The notes under the pieces: model-generated
Seen by the model: the letters and a program-made list of their open reading frames with translations, nothing else
What the model was told of the DNA's origin: nothing
The model's database searches: none
From: Deltaproteobacteria bacterium
GTDB lineage: Bacteria; Myxococcota_A; UBA9160; SMWR01
Length of the DNA stretch: 9,296 bases
Assembly (NCBI GenBank): GCA_029261905.1
Contig: JAJDAM010000019.1
Location: 1 to 9,296 of the forward strand
Reading direction: 5' to 3'
Shown here: in pieces, positions 5,324 to 9,296 of the stretch
How the letters are laid out: every line of letters starts with the position of its first letter
Position numbering within the stretch: position 1 is the first letter of the stretch
Position numbers and translations under genes: made by a program

Positions 5324-6627
5324 TTGCTCGCGTCGCCCGCGAGTCGACTGGCGCCCGCATATCGCGCTGAAGCGCCCAATTCCTGCTCGATGAGCAGCAG
5401 CCGGTTGTACTTGCAGACCCGATCGGTACGGCACAGCGACCCCGTCTTGATCTGACCGCATCCGGACCCGACCGCCAGATCGGCGATCGTCGTGTCTTCG
5501 GTCTCTCCTGAACGGTGCGAAACCACCGCAGAAAAACCGGCGGCCTGCGCGTTTCGAATCGCATCCAGCGTCTCCGTGAGTGTCCCGATCTGGTTGAGCT
5601 TGATCAGGATCGAGTTCGCGGCCTTCTCGCGAATGCCCCGCTCCAGGATCGCGGGGTTGGTGACGAACAAATCGTCGCCGACCAGTTGGATCCGGTCTCC
5701 GAGCTTGGCGGTCAGCGCGGTCCAGCCCGCCCAGTCGCCCTCATCGAGACCGTCTTCGATCGAGACGATCGGGTAGCGGGCCACCCACTCCTGCCAGAAC
5801 GCGATCATCTCCTCGACGCTCTTCGTGGACCCTTCTCCAGACAGCACGTACTGGCCGTCTTTGTGGAATTCACTGGCCGCCGGGTCGAGTGCGATCGAGA
5901 TCTGCTCGCCGGGCCGATAGCCGGCACGCTCGATCGCGACCAGAACCAGCTCGATCGCGTCGCGATTGCTCGCGAGATTGGGTGCGAAACCTCCCTCATC
6001 GCCGACCGCGGTGGAAAGACCCTTTTCGTGCAGCACGTCCTTGAGGGTGTGGAAAACCTCGGCCCCCCAGCGAAGCGCCTCGGCAAAAGTCGGGGCACCC
6101 AGTGGGAAGATCATGAATTCCTGTAGATCGACGGTGTTGTCCGCGTGTGCGCCGCCATTGAGCACATTCATCATCGGCGCTGGCAGCAGATTGGCCGCTT
6201 CACCTGTGCCGATGAATCGGTACAACGGGACACCCGCCGCGTCCGCCGCAGCGTGGGCGGCTGCCAGCGAAACACCGAGAATCGCGTTGGCTCCGAGCCG
6301 CGACTTGGTGTCGGTTCCGTCGAGTTCGATCATGCTGCGATCGAGCGCCGTCTGCTCGTCGAGGCCGCCCAACGGGCGCCCGATCACACAGTCGGCAATT
6401 TCACCGTTCGCGTTGGACACGGCCTTCGAGACGCCCTTGCCCCGGTAGCGGTCCGGATCTCCGTCGCGGAGCTCGAGCGCTTCTCGCGAGCCCGTCGACG
6501 CGCCCGACGGGACCGCGGCCATTGCACGCTTTCCTTCTGAGGTGGTCACTTCTACCGCGACGGTCGGATTGCCGCGTGAATCCAATATCTCACTCGCTCG
6601 AACCGCGGCGATCGTTACCTCAGCCAT
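5320..6627 (-). CDS. eno: enolase (phosphopyruvate hydratase)
   Basis: Converts 2-phosphoglycerate to phosphoenolpyruvate in glycolysis and gluconeogenesis, in the cytoplasm, and is often part of the RNA degradosome in proteobacteria. It has 435 residues, the normal bacterial length. Landmarks in order are the mobile loop SGASTG (41-46), NGGAHADN with His161, GDEGGFAP with catalytic Glu211 (210-217) and the metal ligands Asp248, Glu291 and Asp318. The family signature LIKLNQIGTLTET follows at 341-353 with catalytic Lys343, then HRSGET (371-376) and Lys394 in QIKTG. All catalytic residues are intact. The ATG at 6627 follows AGGGAG by 8 nt. The stop overlaps the start of the exported-protein gene by 4 bp. 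The promoter should lie in the 136-bp gap to the transport genes. Confidence 0.98.
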   Translation of the reverse strand: MAEVTIAAVRASEILDSRGNPTVAVEVTTSEGKRAMAAVPSGASTGSREALELRDGDPDRYRGKGVSKAVSNANGEIADCVIGRPLGGLDEQTALDRSMIELDGTDTKSRLGANAILGVSLAAAHAAADAAGVPLYRFIGTGEAANLLPAPMMNVLNGGAHADNTVDLQEFMIFPLGAPTFAEALRWGAEVFHTLKDVLHEKGLSTAVGDEGGFAPNLASNRDAIELVLVAIERAGYRPGEQISIALDPAASEFHKDGQYVLSGEGSTKSVEEMIAFWQEWVARYPIVSIEDGLDEGDWAGWTALTAKLGDRIQLVGDDLFVTNPAILERGIREKAANSILIKLNQIGTLTETLDAIRNAQAAGFSAVVSHRSGETEDTTIADLAVGSGCGQIKTGSLCRTDRVCKYNRLLLIEQELGASARYAGASRLAGDASK

Positions 6628-6635
6628 CTGGTCAT

Positions 6636-6641
6636 CTCCCT
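6636..6641 (-). promoter_or_regulatory. ribosome binding site of enolase
   Basis: On the minus strand AGGGAG lies 8 nt ahead of the ATG at 6627. It supports that ATG, which also gives the canonical enolase N-terminus (MAEVTIAAVRASEILDSRGN). Confidence 0.75.
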
Positions 6642-6720
6642 GTCGAGATTCGTCTCAGCCCCCGCTTCACCACACCCGCTGCATGGCTGCGAGGCGGACG
6701 AAGCTAGGAGTACGCGCGCC

Positions 6721-6741
6721 GTCGCGCCAGCTCTGGGCGAC
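6721..6741. terminator. strong dyad between the transport genes and enolase
   Basis: GTCGC (6721-6725) pairs with GCGAC (6737-6741), and CCAG (6727-6730) with CTGG (6733-6736). One base bulges out, and only two bases lie between the inner arms. It sits about 23 nt past the ATPase stop, where a transcript of the transport genes would end. No T-run follows on the minus strand (the next bases are GGCGCGCG), so the call as a terminator is weak. It could instead be an operator for enolase. The rest of 6628-6763 shows no clear promoter. Confidence 0.35.
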
Positions 6742-6763
6742 CGTGCGAGTTTTCGGCCGCTCT

Positions 6764-7579
6764 TCATGCGACCGGTGGCTGCTGGCCCCGGTGCAAGCCG
6801 CGGGGGACGACGACCGGGCAGCCGTCGGGTGCCATCACGATGTCGGCCCGGATCCCGAAGACCTCCCTCAGGTTGTCGACCGTCAGCACATCCCGTGGCG
6901 CTCCGGCCTCGAGAATCTTGCCCCCCGAAAGCAGTGCCAGCACGTCGCAGCTCCGCGCCGCCAGCGAAAGATCATGGGATACCACCAGCGCGGTGCGGCC
7001 ATCGCGTGCGAAGTCCCGAACGCAATCGAGAACCGCAACCCGATGCGCGAGGTCGAGATGGGCGGTCGGCTCGTCGAGCAGCAGCACCCGAGGCTGCTGG
7101 GTCAGCGCCCGCGCCACCGAGATCAGCTGACGCTCGCCCCCGGACAACTCGAGAATCGATCGATGCGCCAGATGTTCGATCCCGAGCCGTTCCATCGCTT
7201 CATTCGCAATCGCAATATCCGCGCGGCTTTCGAATCCCAACATACCCAGATGGGGCGCTCTGCCCATCAGAACCACTTCTCCTGCACTAAAAGGAAACGA
7301 AACCGAAACATCCTGTGGCACGACCGCGAGCTGTTGCGCGAGCTCTCTTCGCGACAGCGTGTCGACCCCCTGCCCGCCCAGGTACACGCGCCCAGCAGTC
7401 GGTCGCAGCACCCGCGAAGCGATCCGCAGCAGCGTGGTCTTGCCGGCCCCGTTGCACCCGGCCAGCACGACCACCTGGCCGGCGGGCACCTCGAGATGAA
7501 TGTCCCGCAGGATCGGCTGATCGCCCAGCGTGACGGCAACGCCATCGAACACCATCGCGGCATTTTGATCCCGACTCAC
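6764..7579 (-). CDS. btuD: ABC importer ATPase, BtuD/FecE type
   Basis: The cytoplasmic ATPase that powers the adjacent permease. It has 271 residues, the usual size for this group. The Walker A motif GCNGAGKTT is at 41-49, the Q-loop glutamine at 89 (VVPQD) and the ABC signature LSGGERQ at 145-151. Walker B VLLLDEPT is at 165-172 with Glu170, and the switch histidine is 202 (VVSHD). All motifs are intact, so it should be active. The GTG at 7579 overlaps the permease stop as GTGA, fitting coupled translation. An ATG at 7555 would give the N-terminus MVFDGVAVTLG, equally typical of the family. The substrate class follows from its neighbours: cobalamin is favoured, while heme or a ferric siderophore remains possible. 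It is the last gene of the transport unit. Confidence 0.93.
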   Translation of the reverse strand: MSRDQNAAMVFDGVAVTLGDQPILRDIHLEVPAGQVVVLAGCNGAGKTTLLRIASRVLRPTAGRVYLGGQGVDTLSRRELAQQLAVVPQDVSVSFPFSAGEVVLMGRAPHLGMLGFESRADIAIANEAMERLGIEHLAHRSILELSGGERQLISVARALTQQPRVLLLDEPTAHLDLAHRVAVLDCVRDFARDGRTALVVSHDLSLAARSCDVLALLSGGKILEAGAPRDVLTVDNLREVFGIRADIVMAPDGCPVVVPRGLHRGQQPPVA

Positions 7580-8598
7580 GAACTGAACGACCGATTGTGA
7601 TAGCGCCGCAACAGCCACAGAAACAGCGGCCCACCCGCGAGCGCGGTGATGGCACCGACGGGCAACTCTCGACCGTCCAACAGGGTACGCGCTATCGCGT
7701 CACAAACGATCAAGAACGCGGCCCCTCCGAGCGCGGCGGCCGGTATCAACAGCCGATGATCGGGCCCGATCAGCAATCGCAGCAGATGCGGGATGATCAA
7801 TCCGACGAAACCGATCAGGCCAGCGACGGAGACTGCGGCGCCGACCATCAACGACGCGGCAACCAACACGATGCGGCGCTGGCGATCGATGTCGACCCCG
7901 AGCTGCTGTGCGGATTCCTCGCCGAGCGCAGACAGGTTCAGTCCTCGCGCCAACGGCATGGCGGTCGCCAAGCCGATCGCCAGGAACAACGCCACCGGGC
8001 CGGCTACTTCGAGCCGACCCGCCGACAGGCTGCCGATCAGCCACAAGAAGATGCTCGTTCCCTCGGTCATGCCCGCGATCGAAGCGAGAAACACGATCGC
8101 AGCCGAAGCAAACGCGTTGAACACGACACCGGTCAACAGAAGCCCGGTCGTTGACACACGGCCTTGTACGCCGGAGATTGCGTAGAGCAATGCAGTCGTC
8201 GCGATGGCCCCCGCGAACGCAGCCGGTGGCACTGCCGCGTACCCCAAGCCGATTGCACTGCCGAGACTCATCACCGCGATCCCGCCGAGCGCCGCGCCTC
8301 CCGATACGCCCAGCACGTACGGGTCGGCTAGTGGATTTCGAAGCAGCGCCTGAAACAGCACGCCCGCCACAGCCAGCGATGCGCCTACCAGTGCGCCGAG
8401 AAGCACCCGCGGCATTCGGACCCGCAACACGATATCGATGGCCGCATCCGATTCACCTCGGCCGCCGAGCACCGACACGATCTCAGCAATACTGATCCCG
8501 CTCGGACCGGCGGCCAGACCGATCGCCGCGGCCGCGATGACCAGCACCAACAGCACGAGCAATACGCCGATCGTGCGCGCTGCGGTCAGCGGCTTCAT
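7576..8598 (-). CDS. btuC: ABC importer permease, BtuC/FecCD family
   Basis: The inner-membrane channel of a type II importer, with 340 residues and mostly hydrophobic helices, consistent with about ten membrane segments. Family landmarks are RMPRVLLGALVGASLAVAG (61-79), then FQALLRNPLADPYVLGVSGG (82-101), and the cytoplasmic coupling region GLIGFVGLIIPHLLRLLIG (260-278), where the ATPase docks. ELPVGAITALAGGPLFLWLL (311-330) is the characteristic C-terminal segment. The first helix is at about 8-30. The ATG at 8598 overlaps the binding-protein stop as ATGA and gives the expected N-terminus. A longer frame upstream lies within the binding-protein gene and was rejected. BtuC, heme and siderophore permeases are hard to tell apart, so the symbol rests mainly on the binding protein next door. 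Confidence 0.92.
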   Translation of the reverse strand: MKPLTAARTIGVLLVLLVLVIAAAAIGLAAGPSGISIAEIVSVLGGRGESDAAIDIVLRVRMPRVLLGALVGASLAVAGVLFQALLRNPLADPYVLGVSGGAALGGIAVMSLGSAIGLGYAAVPPAAFAGAIATTALLYAISGVQGRVSTTGLLLTGVVFNAFASAAIVFLASIAGMTEGTSIFLWLIGSLSAGRLEVAGPVALFLAIGLATAMPLARGLNLSALGEESAQQLGVDIDRQRRIVLVAASLMVGAAVSVAGLIGFVGLIIPHLLRLLIGPDHRLLIPAAALGGAAFLIVCDAIARTLLDGRELPVGAITALAGGPLFLWLLRRYHNRSFSS

Positions 8599-9296
8599 GG
8601 AGTCGCGCCTGGCTCGACCGGTCCCGCCGGGCCGGCGACGTGGATCGCATCGAACAGGATGCGCAACGAGCGATCGAGAAACGGTCCAGGCAACGTCACG
8701 GTTCCGGCCGGAACAGCGAAGACTCGGGAGGCCGCGACCGCTGGGATCGAAGGCCAGCGCGACCAATGCTCAGCCGCGGGGACCGGATCGTCTGCACTAT
8801 CGACAATGATCTCGGGAGCGGCTGCGATCAACCACTCGATCCCGACTCGCGGGTACGGATCGGGAAAACGAGCAGCGGCGTTTTGCAGGCCTGCGGCGCG
8901 CAACATCTCGTCCAGAAAACTTCCCGCCCCGGCGACATAGAGTGGGTCGCGTTGAAGCACTAGAACCGCCGTGCGACGCGGGCGCTGTGCTGCCAGCTCG
9001 CCAATCTCGTCCCAGGTCTTCCGTATTTGATCGATGCGTTTGCGAGCGACCTCGATGCGATCGACGCGCGCGCCGAGTTCGCGAACACTTTCGAGAACCT
9101 CGTCGAGCGTGATGTTCGAAAGCTCCAGCACTTCGATCTCGAGTTCCCTCAACCGATCGCGAAAGTCCCGTTGCGCGACGCTCGGAACGACGGCGACGAG
9201 ATCGGGGCGCAACGCTACGACCGCTTCGAGGCTCGGGTTGAACAAGCCGCCGACGCGAGGCAAATGATCGACAGAGGGTTCGGTGCGCGCCGAGAA
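8595..9296 (-). CDS. btuF: BtuF-like substrate-binding protein, 5' end missing
   Basis: The periplasmic binding protein that delivers ligand to the permease. Only the last 233 codons are in the window; the frame is open to the right edge, so the signal peptide and the start of the N-lobe are lost. A TTG at 9263 should not be taken as the start, because the residues before it (SVDHLPRVGG) continue the family pattern. The N-lobe shows LPRVGGLFNPSLEAVVALRP (12-31, conserved Glu24) then DLVAVV. A long linking helix spans about 64-104, and the C-lobe shows GAGSFLDEMLRAAGLQNAAA (123-142), then YPRVGIEWLIAAAPEIIV (148-165) with Glu154. This helical-backbone TroA pattern is closest to cobalamin-binding proteins as I know them. 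A cobalamin riboswitch, if there is one, would lie outside the window. Confidence 0.85.
   Translation of the reverse strand, partial: FSARTEPSVDHLPRVGGLFNPSLEAVVALRPDLVAVVPSVAQRDFRDRLRELEIEVLELSNITLDEVLESVRELGARVDRIEVARKRIDQIRKTWDEIGELAAQRPRRTAVLVLQRDPLYVAGAGSFLDEMLRAAGLQNAAARFPDPYPRVGIEWLIAAAPEIIVDSADDPVPAAEHWSRWPSIPAVAASRVFAVPAGTVTLPGPFLDRSLRILFDAIHVAGPAGPVEPGATP

Noticed and set aside
6542..7600. Long plus-strand open frame across the enolase leader and ATPase
   Set aside because: The translation has no recognisable domain and it lies opposite an intact ABC ATPase with all its motifs. It is a shadow frame.
8595..9263. TTG at 9263 as the true start of the binding protein
   Set aside because: Family-like sequence continues upstream in frame to the window edge and no signal peptide is present after the TTG. 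The gene is truncated by the window.

Overview
The window comes from a high-GC Gram-negative bacterium. The signs are a cobalamin-type TroA/FecCD transport system, a KdsD-like sugar-phosphate isomerase domain and densely packed, overlapping genes with GTG starts. The style would suit a Myxococcota, Desulfobacterota or Binatota-type lineage, but nothing here fixes the phylum. No phage, insertion sequence, CRISPR array or rRNA gene is visible.

Layout. The left edge (1-18) looks like the 5' end of a tRNA gene on the minus strand. It is followed by degenerate 15-bp tandem repeats and two GC-rich dyads, then a plus-strand universal stress protein (227-712). Everything else reads on the minus strand. 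From right to left these are: a truncated BtuF-like binding protein, a BtuC-like permease and a BtuD-like ATPase (9296-6764, joined by 4-bp overlaps); enolase and a coupled exported protein of unknown function (6627-4565, 4-bp overlap); a single-gene response regulator with an unusual Cro/CI-type output domain (4359-3760); and a two-gene sugar unit (3518-806) made of a DHDPS/NAL-type class I aldolase and a PfkB kinase fused to a KdsD-like SIS isomerase.

How they work together. The transport genes form one importer, probably for vitamin B12. Enolase is a housekeeping glycolytic gene. The most interesting unit is the aldolase plus kinase-isomerase fusion. Read as a pathway it could cleave a 3-deoxy-2-ketoaldonic acid such as Kdo to pyruvate plus an aldose, phosphorylate the aldose and isomerise it to a ketose phosphate. 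That is inference from family membership and gene order.

Between the response regulator and the sugar unit lies an 86-nt nested inverted repeat (3649-3734). Its departures from perfect pairing are almost all G-U wobbles when read as a minus-strand RNA, which suggests a structured RNA in that transcript. The aldolase start is also a problem: homology-like sequence continues upstream of the only standard in-frame start codon.
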